Part shown: positions 53,508 through 62,909 of the stretch, piece by piece
Layout: each line of letters opens with the position of its first letter
Position numbering within the stretch: the first letter of the stretch is position 1
Assembly: GCF_004919685.1 (NCBI RefSeq)
Contig: NZ_SMYZ01000044.1
Span: 21,532 to 85,531 of the forward strand
Origin: Mesorhizobium norvegicum
Lineage (GTDB): Bacteria; Pseudomonadota; Alphaproteobacteria; Rhizobiales; Rhizobiaceae
DNA length: 64,000 bases
Direction of reading: 5' to 3'
The notes under the pieces: generated by a model
The model's database searches: none
Told to the model about the DNA's origin: nothing
Seen by the model: only the letters and a program-made list of their open reading frames with translations
Position numbers and translations under genes: made by a program

Positions 53508-55706
53508 TTGACTATGATCCTTAGGGCAGCATTGACAGTCGTGGGGGGCCGCCTCCGCCGGGCGAATTCCCATGTCGAGACGGAGCAGAGACGGCAAACC
53601 CTGCTCAGTGCAACGGCGCGCCGCAAGACGTTACTTCGCGCCCCGCGCCGCCGTGCCATCGTCCGATCGCGCATTCCAGGTGCAATCCTGCTCCTCCTCG
53701 CTCTTGTGCTTGCGGGAGTTGCATTTCTGTCGCGCCTCGTTGATCTGGGGCAGAACTGGCCGACGCGGCCGTGGACCGATCTCGTGGCCGACTGGCGCTA
53801 TTTTTCCGATCCGCTGGTCTTGCTGGCCGGCCCGGACGCTCTTCCGGTTTGGCTGGGGATCGCAACCCTGGGCTTGTTGCTCATACTAGCCGCCCGCAAG
53901 GCAAGGCGAAGGGGCGGCTTGCCAAGCGCGTTCGCGAACGCCCGCGCCAAACCCTCGGTAAGGGACATCCAGCCACCGCCGGGTTCGGAACTGGCCTATG
54001 CGTTGCGCTCCTGCAAGGCAGCATTTGCGGGCGTCGCGGCTTTTAGCGGCGTGAGCAACATCCTCATGCTGACCGGCGCGATGTTCATGTTGCAGGTTTA
54101 TGATCGCGTACTGCCAAGCCGCAGCGTTCCGACTCTGGTGGCCATGGCGATATTGGCCGGCGTTCTGTTTGTCGGGCAGGCGGTCATCGATCTCGTGCGC
54201 GGCCGCATCATGACCCGGATCGGCGCTGAACTGGACGAAACGGTCGGGGGACGCGTGTTCACCGCCGTGTCAAGGCTGCCCTTGTACATCGGCCAGCAGG
54301 GCGACGGGCTGCAGCCGCAGCGCGATCTCGACAACATCCGCACATTTCTCTCGAGCCCCGGGCCCAGCACGCTCTTCGACTTTCCGTGGCTGCCCTTTTA
54401 TCTGGCGATCATCTGGAGCCTTCATCCGACCCTCGGGATCACCGCCATTTGCGGCGCGATCGTGTTGGTGACGCTGACGGCCGCGACCGAGGTCTTTACG
54501 CGCAAACCGATGGGCGCCGCGGTTCTGACAGGTTTGCGGCGCAACAGCTTCGCCGAGGCCAGTCGCCGCAACGCTGAGGTCCTTGCGGCAATGGGCATGG
54601 GCAAGCGCCTGCACGACCATTGGCGGGAAGCGAGCCGCGAATATCTTACGCAACAGCAGCGTGTCAGCGATCTAGTCGGAGGCTTCGGCAGCTTCGCCCG
54701 CGCCTTTCGACTGATGCTCCAGTCGGCAATGCTGGGTATGGGCGCCTGGCTGGTGATCCAGGGCGAGGCGACGTCCGGGGTCATTATCGCCGGCTCCATC
54801 CTTGCGGGCCGTGCGCTTGCACCTGTTGATCTTGCCATCGCCCATTGGCGCAACTTCGTGGCCGCGCGCCAAAGCTGGAGCAGGCTGAGCAAGGTGCTCG
54901 CCCGATTGCCGCAGGACGCTCAGCCGATGGCACTTCCGGTGCCCAGTTCGAATCTGACGGTGGAGTGCATCGCGATCGGCGCTCCTGGCGTGCAACGGAT
55001 CATCGTGCAAGGCGTGGACTTCAGCCTGGACGCCGGCTCGGTGCTCGGCATCATCGGATCAAGCGGTTCCGGCAAATCGAGCCTCGTTCGGGGGCTGGTC
55101 GGCGCATGGCGACCGATGGCTGGCCGCATCAAGCTGGATGGCGCCGCGCTCGATCAGTGGTCGTCGGAGCGCCTTGGCCGCTTCATAGGTTACCTTCCGC
55201 AGGACGTCGAACTGTTCGCAGGAACGGTTGCAGCCAACATCGCCCGCTTCGAACCTGGATCGGACCCGCATGCCATCGTTGCCGCCGCCCGCGCTGCCGG
55301 TGTCCATGAGCTGATCATCGGTCTTCCCAATGGCTACGAGACGCAGATCGGCGAGGGTGGAACCGCGCTTTCAGCCGGGCAGCGTCAGCGGGTTGCGCTG
55401 GCACGCGCGCTCTATCGCGACCCGTTCCTGGTCGTCCTCGACGAGCCCAACTCCAATCTCGACATCGAAGGCGAAATGGCGCTTGCCGAGGCCATCCTCG
55501 CAATCAAGGCGCGCGGCGGCATTGTGGCGATCGTGGCCCACCGCCCGAACATTCTCACCACTGTGGATTTCCTGCTGATGATGAAAGGTGGGCAGATGCA
55601 CATGTTCGGCACGAGACAGTGCGTTCTGTCCAAGCTCTTTCCGATGCCACAGGTCATGCCCGAGAGCCTCCAGCCTGTTTCAAGTTCACCCCAACTGCCG
55701 AATTGA
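53508..55706 (+). CDS. Type I secretion ABC transporter, PrtD-like, with N-terminal extension
   Basis: A 732-residue transporter. An extra N-terminal region of about 160 residues carries two hydrophobic helices (AILLLLALVLAGVAFL; LGIATLGLLLILAARK). The PrtD-type membrane domain (MFMLQVYDRVLPSRSVPTL, FDFPWLPFYLAIIWS) and ABC domain (GSSGSGKSS, LSAGQRQRVALARALY, LVVLDEPNSNLD) follow. Paired with the next hlyD gene. Its placement inside the polysaccharide locus, upstream of two giant extracellular-protein genes, suggests it exports those proteins. Confidence 0.9.
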   Translation: MTMILRAALTVVGGRLRRANSHVETEQRRQTLLSATARRKTLLRAPRRRAIVRSRIPGAILLLLALVLAGVAFLSRLVDLGQNWPTRPWTDLVADWRYFSDPLVLLAGPDALPVWLGIATLGLLLILAARKARRRGGLPSAFANARAKPSVRDIQPPPGSELAYALRSCKAAFAGVAAFSGVSNILMLTGAMFMLQVYDRVLPSRSVPTLVAMAILAGVLFVGQAVIDLVRGRIMTRIGAELDETVGGRVFTAVSRLPLYIGQQGDGLQPQRDLDNIRTFLSSPGPSTLFDFPWLPFYLAIIWSLHPTLGITAICGAIVLVTLTAATEVFTRKPMGAAVLTGLRRNSFAEASRRNAEVLAAMGMGKRLHDHWREASREYLTQQQRVSDLVGGFGSFARAFRLMLQSAMLGMGAWLVIQGEATSGVIIAGSILAGRALAPVDLAIAHWRNFVAARQSWSRLSKVLARLPQDAQPMALPVPSSNLTVECIAIGAPGVQRIIVQGVDFSLDAGSVLGIIGSSGSGKSSLVRGLVGAWRPMAGRIKLDGAALDQWSSERLGRFIGYLPQDVELFAGTVAANIARFEPGSDPHAIVAAARAAGVHELIIGLPNGYETQIGEGGTALSAGQRQRVALARALYRDPFLVVLDEPNSNLDIEGEMALAEAILAIKARGGIVAIVAHRPNILTTVDFLLMMKGGQMHMFGTRQCVLSKLFPMPQVMPESLQPVSSSPQLPN

Positions 55707-55719
55707 TGGAAACGGACAC

Positions 55720-57039
55720 ATGACGGCTGCGATTTTGAGCCGATCGCTTTCCAACCGGCGATCCATTCGCCGTAACCTGCTGGGCGGGACGACCGTCGTC
55801 GCATTGCTCGTCGGCGGAATGGGAGTCTGGGCCGGGACGGTGGACATTTCGGGAGCAGTGATTTCGCATGGCGCGGTGGTCGTCGAGACCAGCGAAAAGA
55901 AAGTGCAACACCCGACCGGCGGCGTGGTCGGCAAGATCTTCGTGCGCGATGGCGACCGTGTGCGGGCCGGAGATATCTTGGTCCAGCTCAGCGACACCAT
56001 TCCGCGTGCCAGTTTGGCTTACGTGACAAAGAACCTGGATGAGCTCTATGCGCGAAAGTCCCGGCTCGAAGCCGAGCGTGACGGCGTTGAGCGAATGACG
56101 CTTGCCCCAATGCTCGTGGCGCGAATGAACGACCCTGAGATTGCCGCCACGGTGGCCAGCGAACAACGGCTCTTCGAGCTTCGTCGAACCGAGGTGTCTG
56201 GCAACAAGGCACGCTTGCGCGAACGCATCGAACAGCTCGGGAAACAGATCGAAGGCTATGCGGCCCAGGAATCGGCAAAGACGAAGGAGATCGAGCTGAT
56301 CCAAGACGAACTCGTCGACATCCGCAGCCTTGTCAAGATGAAGCTCACCCTCAAGTCGAAGCTGACCGAATATGAACGCGAGGCAGCACGCATCGAGGGC
56401 GAGCGGGCGCAACTTGTGTCGAGCATGGCGCAGGCAAAGGGAGCAATCGCCGAAGTCGAGCTGCAGATCCTGCAGCTGGACAAGGAGTTCTCCAGCGAGA
56501 CCGGAAGCGAACTGCGCGAGGTTGAGGCCAAGATTGCCGAGTTCGAGGAGCGAAACGTCACCGCCGAGGACCAGCTGTCACGCATCGATATTCGCGCTCC
56601 CGCCAGCGGCACGGTCCATCAATCTTCAGTCCATACCGTGGGCGGCGTGATCAGCGCGGGGGAGCCGATCATGCTGATCGTGCCCGACACCGACACTCTC
56701 ACGGTCGAGGTGAAGGCCGCTCCGCAGGACATCGATCAGCTCTTGATCGGCCAGCGCGCGCTTCTTCGCTTCACCGCCTTCAACGTCCGCACGACGCCCG
56801 AAACAGAAGGTGTGGTGTCCATGATCGCGGCCGACGTAACGCGCGATCAGCACACCAACGAAGTCTACTACGTGGTCCGCATCACACCCGACCCGAAGGA
56901 TTCGAAGAAACTCGGCCCTGTCTCGCTCCTTCCCGGCATGCCGGTGGAAGCATTCATACGCACTGGCGACCGCAAGGTGCTCTCCTACCTGATGAAGCCT
57001 TTGACGGACCAGATGATGCGCGCGTTCAGGGACCAATAG
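55720..57039 (+). CDS. HlyD-family type I secretion membrane fusion protein
   Basis: A 439-residue adaptor. One membrane helix lies near residues 20-40 (LLGGTTVVALLVGGMGVWAG). KKVQHPTGGVVGKIFVRDGD is the lipoyl-like edge, a coiled coil spans about 95-290, and the C-terminal HlyD signature is IDQLLIGQRALLRFTAFNVR. ATG 55720 lies 14 bases after the ABC gene. It shares its ending (SYLMKPLTDQMMRAFRDQ) with the first HlyD (AYLTKPLVDSFQRAFRER), so the two systems are related paralogues. Confidence 0.9.
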   Translation: MTAAILSRSLSNRRSIRRNLLGGTTVVALLVGGMGVWAGTVDISGAVISHGAVVVETSEKKVQHPTGGVVGKIFVRDGDRVRAGDILVQLSDTIPRASLAYVTKNLDELYARKSRLEAERDGVERMTLAPMLVARMNDPEIAATVASEQRLFELRRTEVSGNKARLRERIEQLGKQIEGYAAQESAKTKEIELIQDELVDIRSLVKMKLTLKSKLTEYEREAARIEGERAQLVSSMAQAKGAIAEVELQILQLDKEFSSETGSELREVEAKIAEFEERNVTAEDQLSRIDIRAPASGTVHQSSVHTVGGVISAGEPIMLIVPDTDTLTVEVKAAPQDIDQLLIGQRALLRFTAFNVRTTPETEGVVSMIAADVTRDQHTNEVYYVVRITPDPKDSKKLGPVSLLPGMPVEAFIRTGDRKVLSYLMKPLTDQMMRAFRDQ

Positions 57040-57105
57040 CCGCGCGGCGCAGCTTGTCGTGCGGCTCGGCGCAATCTTCTCACCTTGGCAACGGAGACTC
57101 GTCAG

Positions 57106-57981
57106 ATGGCAACAGGGCTGAAACCTCCGATTTTTCTGATCGGCAACTATCGGTCGGGCACAACAATTGCGCAAAAATTGATCGGGCTGCACCCCGACAT
57201 CGTTACCTGGTACGAACCGAAAACATTGTGGTTATACGCCGATCCGGCGCGGCGTCATGACGAATTTGGCGAAACCGATGCCACCGAAAAGGTCGCTCGT
57301 TACATTCGTGGCCGGTTCCTTGAATACCAGTCGCGGCACGGCGACCGACAAATCATGGAAAACACGCCTGCCAATGTCTTGCGCGTTCCGTTTGTCCACG
57401 AAATTTTTCCGGAGGCCATATTTCTGTATATTACGAGGAATCCATTCTCGTACATAAGCTCGATGGAGCTTAAATGGCAGCGGGCAAAGTCTATGAAGGG
57501 CCTGATACGGCTCTTGAAACTCACTCCCGTCACGCAGATTCCTTATTACGCAAACGACCTCATAAGACAGATAGTCACAAAAAGGCTATTGGGGAAAAAA
57601 TATACATCGATCTATGGGCCGCGTTACAAGGGCATAGATCGGGATTTGAAGGAGCAAGAAAAGTTGACGGTGATCGCGCGCCAGTGGGCGCGTGGCAATC
57701 GAAAGGCTCGAGAAGATCTCGCCAGGCTGGGCAACGGCCGCGTGCTGTCTTTTCGCTATGAAGATTTGATACAGGATCCCGAGTTTGTCTTGCGGCGCAT
57801 CTATGAACATTGCGGACTGAACTGCACCGACGATATCGCTCGCACGGCCAAGGAGATGATCGACCCCGGCCGCCAGCAGAAGTGGCTCCGCCTCGAAAGG
57901 AAGGATCTGACGGCGATCATACCGGAGATCCGGGATGAGATGGAGTTCTATCGCTACGAAATCCCTTCGCCCCTTCAGTAG
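57106..57981 (+). CDS. Sulfotransferase family protein
   Basis: A 291-residue PAPS-dependent sulfotransferase. The 5'-phosphosulfate loop is FLIGNYRSGTTIAQKLIGLH near residue 10. The 3'-phosphate segment is LYITRNPFSYISSMELKW near residue 108. ATG 57106 has GGAGA upstream. In a polysaccharide locus it may sulfate a sugar of the exported polymer. The 218 bases after it, to the flippase gene, hold nothing recognised. Confidence 0.85.
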   Translation: MATGLKPPIFLIGNYRSGTTIAQKLIGLHPDIVTWYEPKTLWLYADPARRHDEFGETDATEKVARYIRGRFLEYQSRHGDRQIMENTPANVLRVPFVHEIFPEAIFLYITRNPFSYISSMELKWQRAKSMKGLIRLLKLTPVTQIPYYANDLIRQIVTKRLLGKKYTSIYGPRYKGIDRDLKEQEKLTVIARQWARGNRKAREDLARLGNGRVLSFRYEDLIQDPEFVLRRIYEHCGLNCTDDIARTAKEMIDPGRQQKWLRLERKDLTAIIPEIRDEMEFYRYEIPSPLQ

Positions 57982-58211
57982 CCAAGGCGCGCTGGGCGCG
58001 GGCGGGCGGCACCGCAGCCGACGCCTCCTTCATGACCGGTGCGATCGTGACGGCGGGCAGGCGCGGGTGCTTCGCCCAGCATCATGGATCGTTCGTCCCT
58101 GTGCGAATCGGGCCCGAGGGCAATCAAATCCCCAAGTCCGTTGTGTAGCTCGGCGGATCCAGGAAAACGCAATGGCCGCCTGTTTGGGTCGGCCGAGGAG
58201 TGGAGAGAGGC

Positions 58212-59717
58212 GTGAGCAACAACGGGCGCGGGTTGGCAAAACAAAGTGTCGTGGGCATGTTCTGGACGGCTCTGTCCATGGGTGCCCTCGCGGTCGCGGA
58301 GCTTGTCGCTCTTCTCATCCTGGCCCGGCTGCTATCGCCCAATGAGTTCGGTCTTTACTCCGCAGCGCTGATCGTCATCAAGTTTTCGGCGATCTTCCAG
58401 GGACTTGGCATTACCCCCGCGATCGTCCAACGACCTGTGCTGGAAGAGCGGCATATTCGGGTCGGGTTCACCTTGTCGTGCCTCCTCGGCCTGTTTGTGT
58501 CCGCGTTGGTCTGGGCGATGGCACCGGCAATTGCCGGCCTCCTTCGGCTCGCCGATCTGGCTCCCGTCGTTCGTGCCATCTGCTTCGTGTTCCTTTTCCA
58601 AGGGGCGTCCATGGTGGCATTGGCCGCGGCCCAGCGCGCGCTGCGATTCCGCTGGCTGGCGCTCGTCGATGCCTGCGCCTTCGCTACCGGCTACGTCGTT
58701 GCCGGTCCGGTTCTGGCTTGGCTCGGCTTCGGCATTTGGGCGCTTGTCGGCGCGCTCCTGATCCAGCAATTCATCCGCATGATCGTGCTGCTCGCGGGCC
58801 AGCGGCATCCGATGCGGCCATTGCTGGAGCGGCGCGCCATCGTCGAACTGCTCTATTTCGGGAGTGGCTTCACCATTGCGCGGGTGTGCAATTATCTCGC
58901 CACCCAGGCGGACAGGCTTGTCGTGGGCCGCTGGCTCGGCGCCGATGCGCTCGGCCTGTACGGCCTGTCGTCACAGCTCATGACGACGCCCGCGGTCATC
59001 GTCGGTCAGGTTCTCGATCGCGTGCTGTTCCCGACCATGGCACTGGTCCAGGAGCAGCCCGCGCGGCTTGCCCGTGCCTATCGCAGCGCGGTCGCGGGTT
59101 GCGCTCTGCTCGTTCTGCCAGCCAGTGTGGTCGTGGCGATCGTCGCGCCCGAGTTGGTTGTGGTCATTCTGGGACGGGGGTGGGTAGGCGTTGTCGTCCC
59201 GCTGCAGATCCTGGCGTTCAGCATGCTGTTCCGCACGAGCTACAAGCTTAGCGATTCCGTCTCGCGCGCTACCGGCACGGTCTACGCTCGCGCCTGGCGC
59301 CAGGCCGTTTTCACCATCGGCGTCTTCGCCGGATCCCTCATAGGGCAACGCTGGGGCATAGAAGGCGTGGCGTTCGGCGTCGGCGCGGCCTTCGGGATCA
59401 ACTTCTTCCTCATGGCACAGTTGAGCCTCCGGGTGACCGGGATGACGTGGGCGGACTTCTTCGTGGCGCACCTGCCTGGCCTCGCGCTCGCCGGCGTTGT
59501 CGGGACCGGCGTCTGGGCACTCGTGGAATGGCTGCGCGAGTTCCAGCTATCTCCTCTTCTCCTGCTCATCGAAACAGCATTGCTGGCATCCGCCGGGGGC
59601 TTGCTGCTGTGCTGGATCCTGCCGTCGCTGTTCCTTGGACGGGACGGCCTATCACTGCTGCGTCTGCTCGCGGCCGTAGCGCCCGCCTGGCCCAGACTGA
59701 AGAAGGCAACAGACTGA
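58212..59717 (+). CDS. Wzx-type polysaccharide flippase
   Basis: About 501 residues with 12-14 hydrophobic helices, typical of the polysaccharide_synt family. The start region is SVVGMFWTALSMGALAVAEL and NEFGLYSAALIVIKFSAIFQGLG. The mid segment QADRLVVGRWLGADALGLYGL is a family hallmark. It should flip the lipid-linked repeat unit. GTG 58212 with GAGAGAGG upstream is preferred to GTG 58200. No Wzy polymerase gene is recognised in the window. Confidence 0.88.
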   Translation: MSNNGRGLAKQSVVGMFWTALSMGALAVAELVALLILARLLSPNEFGLYSAALIVIKFSAIFQGLGITPAIVQRPVLEERHIRVGFTLSCLLGLFVSALVWAMAPAIAGLLRLADLAPVVRAICFVFLFQGASMVALAAAQRALRFRWLALVDACAFATGYVVAGPVLAWLGFGIWALVGALLIQQFIRMIVLLAGQRHPMRPLLERRAIVELLYFGSGFTIARVCNYLATQADRLVVGRWLGADALGLYGLSSQLMTTPAVIVGQVLDRVLFPTMALVQEQPARLARAYRSAVAGCALLVLPASVVVAIVAPELVVVILGRGWVGVVVPLQILAFSMLFRTSYKLSDSVSRATGTVYARAWRQAVFTIGVFAGSLIGQRWGIEGVAFGVGAAFGINFFLMAQLSLRVTGMTWADFFVAHLPGLALAGVVGTGVWALVEWLREFQLSPLLLLIETALLASAGGLLLCWILPSLFLGRDGLSLLRLLAAVAPAWPRLKKATD

Positions 59718-59881
59718 TCAGCGATAGAAGTCGACCCTTGTGCCCGACCGGCGGGCCATGGCCTTCGTGTCACGGCTTTCACGCGCGGCGCCGTGTTCGA
59801 TCTGGGGTCGGAAACTGACGCCCTGTCGGGCACGCCGAGATTCCGGTCTTGGTCGAGGGAAATGCCTAAAGGAGATTCGAC

Positions 59882-62710
59882 GTGGCTAAACTAACTGAGC
59901 TTCGCTGGAGTGACGCGAAACTCTTGATGACGGAGTTCGGCATCGACCCCGGCATCAAGGGCGACTGGCTGAACATCGACAATGGGACCGCGCCAATCGT
60001 AGGGGCGAGCGGCAACGAGACAGCTCGCGAGCCCTCCGATCTTAGCGACGGTCTCGCTGCCGAAACCGGCAAGGGCAGCCACACTCCCGGCCTGGATCCG
60101 GCCGCGAGCAAGCTCGATCTCATCTCCGCGCACGGCATCGCCCCGACATGGGGAAGCGATGGCGGATTGAAACTCACCGGCCTCGCCGAGACGGCAGCCG
60201 GGCTTGGCATTCATCTGGACAGCAGTTTTCTCGACAGCGTGACGGCAAATGCCTCCGGCTTCGGGCATCATGCGGACAGAAGCGTCACCTTCGCCGCTCC
60301 TACCCTCATCGCTGACACCAGCACAGTCTCGACGGGCGCTACCGAAACCACCAGCAGCTTCCTCGCCGCCAGCTTAAGTGCGATCGACCCCATCTTCGAA
60401 ACGAGGGTGGCGTCCGCCGGCGACGATGTCGAGGAGAAGGGCTCCGGTACGATATCGGGCAATGTCGACGATCTGGAACTGGGCTATGACGGCAGCACCC
60501 GCCAGACGGTCGGCATCCGCTTCACCAGCATCGACCTTCCGAAGGGCGCCATCATCACCAACGCCTATATCCAGTTCCAGGCCAATGAGGTGAAGACCGG
60601 CGCGGCGTCGCTGCTCATTCAAGGCGATAATGTTGACGACGCCAGCCCTTTTACGGCCGTCAGCTTCAACGTGTCCGCGCTTCCGAGGACGACAGCCTCC
60701 ACGGCCTGGACGCCGGACCCGTGGACCACGGTGGGCGAGCATGGCCTGGCCCAGCGCACGCCGGACCTCTCGGCGGTCGTGCAGGAGATCGTCAACCGCT
60801 CGGGCTGGGCCGCGCTCAACGATATGGCGTTCCTGGTCACCGGCACTGGCACGCGCACGGCCGACTCGTACGAGTTTAACCCGGCCACCGCGCCACTGCT
60901 GCATATCGAATATCTGCTGCCAGGACCCGGCAATCCAGTAGCCTTCAACGCACCGCCCGACGCCGACTCCACCGCCAACCAGATCGCCGAGCTTGCGGCG
61001 GCTGGCACGGCCGTCGGCATCACCGCCTCGGCCACCGATCCCGACGCCGGCTCGACCGTCACCTACAGCCTCAACGACACGCGCTTCGCCATCAACGCCA
61101 GCAGCGGCGTCATCACGCGCTCGGCCACCGGGACGCTCGACTTCGAGACCCAGACATCGATCAACCTGACGGTGACGGCAACCTCCTCCGACGGCAGCAC
61201 CGCCAACCGGGCCTTCACCCTCGCCGTGCTCAACAGTCCTGAGCCGGTCGCGTTCAACACCCCGCCGGATGCCAACACCGCCGTCAACCAGATCGCCGAG
61301 CTTGCGGCGGCGGGGGCAGCCACCGGGATCACAGCCTCGGCCAGGGATCCCGATGCCGGATCGACGATCACCTACAGAATCGACGACCCGCGCTTTGCCA
61401 TCAACGCCAGCACCGGCGTCATCACGCGCTCGGCCACCGGCACGCTCGACTTCGAGACCCAGACATCGATCAATTTGACGGTGACGGCAACCTCCTCCGA
61501 CGGCAGCACCGTCAACCACGCCTTCACCCTCGCCGTGCTCAACAGCCCGGAGCCCGTTGCGTTCAACACCCCGCCGGATGCCAACACCGCGGTCAACCAG
61601 ATTACACAGAACGCCGCCGCCGGCACGGCGATCGGGATCACCGCCTCGGCCAGGGATCCCGATGCCGGATCGACGATCACCTACAGCATCGACGACCCGC
61701 GCTTTGCCATCAACGCCAGCACCGGCGTCATCACACGCTCGGGCACCGGCACGCTCAATGCCCAGACCGAGACGTCGGTCGCCTTCACCGTGACCGCGAA
61801 GTCGTCAGACGGCAGCATCGATACTCATGCCTTCAGCGTTGCTGTCACCGATGGTAGCCAGCTGCTGCCCACATCGGTGACCTTGTCACACACCATCCTG
61901 ACTTCGCAGTGGTCGCCGCCGAGTCCCGACCCGACTGATATCGTCTATATCTCTCACCTCGGCACGTTGCTGGTTGCCGACAGCGAAGTCGAGGAGATAC
62001 CTGCGCTTTTTACTGGCAAGAATCTCTACCAGATGAATTTGAACGGCACCCTTGCGGGCACGCTCACGACCGTCAAGTTCTCCGATGAGCCGGCCGGGGT
62101 GGCTTATAATCCTGCTAACCACCATCTCTTCTTCGCGGACGACACTGCCCCGAAGAGCGTGTACGAGCTCAACCCCGGGCGAGACGGGCTTTACAACACA
62201 TCCGACGACAAAGTGACCTCATTCAAGACATCCGCGTTCGGCAGTTCGGATCCGGAGAGCGTCGCCTATGACCCGAACCATCGAGTCTTGTATGTCGCGG
62301 ATGGCTCAACCCAGACGATTTACACCGTCGCACCGGGTCCCAACGGCAGATTTGACGGCGTCCCGAGCACGGGTGGCGATGATATCGTGACGAGTTTTTC
62401 CGCGCAGGCGCTCGGAATCCCTTCGGACGAGAGCATTGCCTACGACGCGGTCCACGACCTCCTTTACATCCTTCAATCGCGCAACTCAGTGGCAATGGTG
62501 ACACCGACAGGTGGGTTGCTGGGCACGCTCGATATCTCCGCAGCGAATGCGCAAAAGCCGGCGGGATTGGCGCTGGCGCCGAGCAGCGACGATCCAAGCC
62601 ACCAGATGAGCCTCTACATCGTCGATCGCGGCGTGGACAACGACCCGAATCCGACCGAGAACGACGGCAAGATCTATGAATTCCATTTGAATGGTTGGCT
62701 GCTCGCCTGA
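59882..62710 (+). CDS. Large extracellular protein: DNRLRE-like, three cadherin-like repeats, NHL-type propeller
   Basis: A 942-residue protein started by GTG 59882 with AAGGAG. The first 165 residues are a low-complexity leader without signal peptide. Residues about 168-345 form a beta-sandwich-like domain (GIRFTSIDLPKGAIITNAYI, RTPDLSAVVQEIVNRSGW). Three 103-residue cadherin-like repeats follow to about 660. The C-terminus is an NHL-type propeller (EPAGVAYNPANHHLFFADD, DPESVAYDPNHRVLYVAD). Absence of an N-terminal signal and the type I exporter upstream suggest type I secretion. No RTX nonapeptides are seen. An adhesin or matrix role is plausible. Confidence 0.8.
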   Translation: MAKLTELRWSDAKLLMTEFGIDPGIKGDWLNIDNGTAPIVGASGNETAREPSDLSDGLAAETGKGSHTPGLDPAASKLDLISAHGIAPTWGSDGGLKLTGLAETAAGLGIHLDSSFLDSVTANASGFGHHADRSVTFAAPTLIADTSTVSTGATETTSSFLAASLSAIDPIFETRVASAGDDVEEKGSGTISGNVDDLELGYDGSTRQTVGIRFTSIDLPKGAIITNAYIQFQANEVKTGAASLLIQGDNVDDASPFTAVSFNVSALPRTTASTAWTPDPWTTVGEHGLAQRTPDLSAVVQEIVNRSGWAALNDMAFLVTGTGTRTADSYEFNPATAPLLHIEYLLPGPGNPVAFNAPPDADSTANQIAELAAAGTAVGITASATDPDAGSTVTYSLNDTRFAINASSGVITRSATGTLDFETQTSINLTVTATSSDGSTANRAFTLAVLNSPEPVAFNTPPDANTAVNQIAELAAAGAATGITASARDPDAGSTITYRIDDPRFAINASTGVITRSATGTLDFETQTSINLTVTATSSDGSTVNHAFTLAVLNSPEPVAFNTPPDANTAVNQITQNAAAGTAIGITASARDPDAGSTITYSIDDPRFAINASTGVITRSGTGTLNAQTETSVAFTVTAKSSDGSIDTHAFSVAVTDGSQLLPTSVTLSHTILTSQWSPPSPDPTDIVYISHLGTLLVADSEVEEIPALFTGKNLYQMNLNGTLAGTLTTVKFSDEPAGVAYNPANHHLFFADDTAPKSVYELNPGRDGLYNTSDDKVTSFKTSAFGSSDPESVAYDPNHRVLYVADGSTQTIYTVAPGPNGRFDGVPSTGGDDIVTSFSAQALGIPSDESIAYDAVHDLLYILQSRNSVAMVTPTGGLLGTLDISAANAQKPAGLALAPSSDDPSHQMSLYIVDRGVDNDPNPTENDGKIYEFHLNGWLLA
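60396..60981 (+). repeat. Direct duplication of about 585 bases, second copy at 63415-64000
   Basis: The stretch encoding the DNRLRE-like domain up to the start of the first cadherin-like repeat recurs 3019 bases downstream with only scattered differences, for example near 60711-60745 against 63730-63764. The second copy is cut by the end of the window, so the true length is larger. It reflects duplication of the whole gene or gene conversion between the paralogues. Confidence 0.9.
60935..61861 (+). repeat. Three tandem 309-base coding repeats
   Basis: Units at 60935-61243, 61244-61552 and 61553-61861 each encode 103 residues beginning PVAFN(A/T)PPDA and containing DPDAGST(I/V)TY and FAINAS(S/T)GVITRS. 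Units 2 and 3 are nearly identical at the DNA level over long stretches. The period is exactly 309 bases, so unit gain or loss by recombination keeps the frame. Confidence 0.9.
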
Positions 62711-62909
62711 TCCGGCAGGGCGCGTTGCTTCAAGGTCCTGCCGTGGTCCAGTTCACTGCAGCCTGCCGGATGCCCAGCAAGCACATCGCCTCCCCATACG
62801 CCTCTAACCGCTGGCGTCCTCGATCGCCGCGGACCGGACCTGGCCCTGCCGCCCATATCAGGGCCTAGCGAGGCCCAGGTGCGGAAAACTACGGCAAAGG
62901 AGTTCTGCC

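Noticed and set aside
60374..61519. 381-codon minus-strand open frame, with a near copy at 62889-63923
   Set aside because: Antisense shadow of the two extracellular-protein paralogues. It recurs only because the DNA is duplicated.
60935..61861. CRISPR-like or satellite array
   Set aside because: The 309-base periodicity is coding, in frame and without spacers.
59882..62710. RTX calcium-binding toxin or adhesin
   Set aside because: No GGxGxDxUx nonapeptide repeats are present. The repeats are cadherin-like and the C-terminus is an NHL-type propeller.
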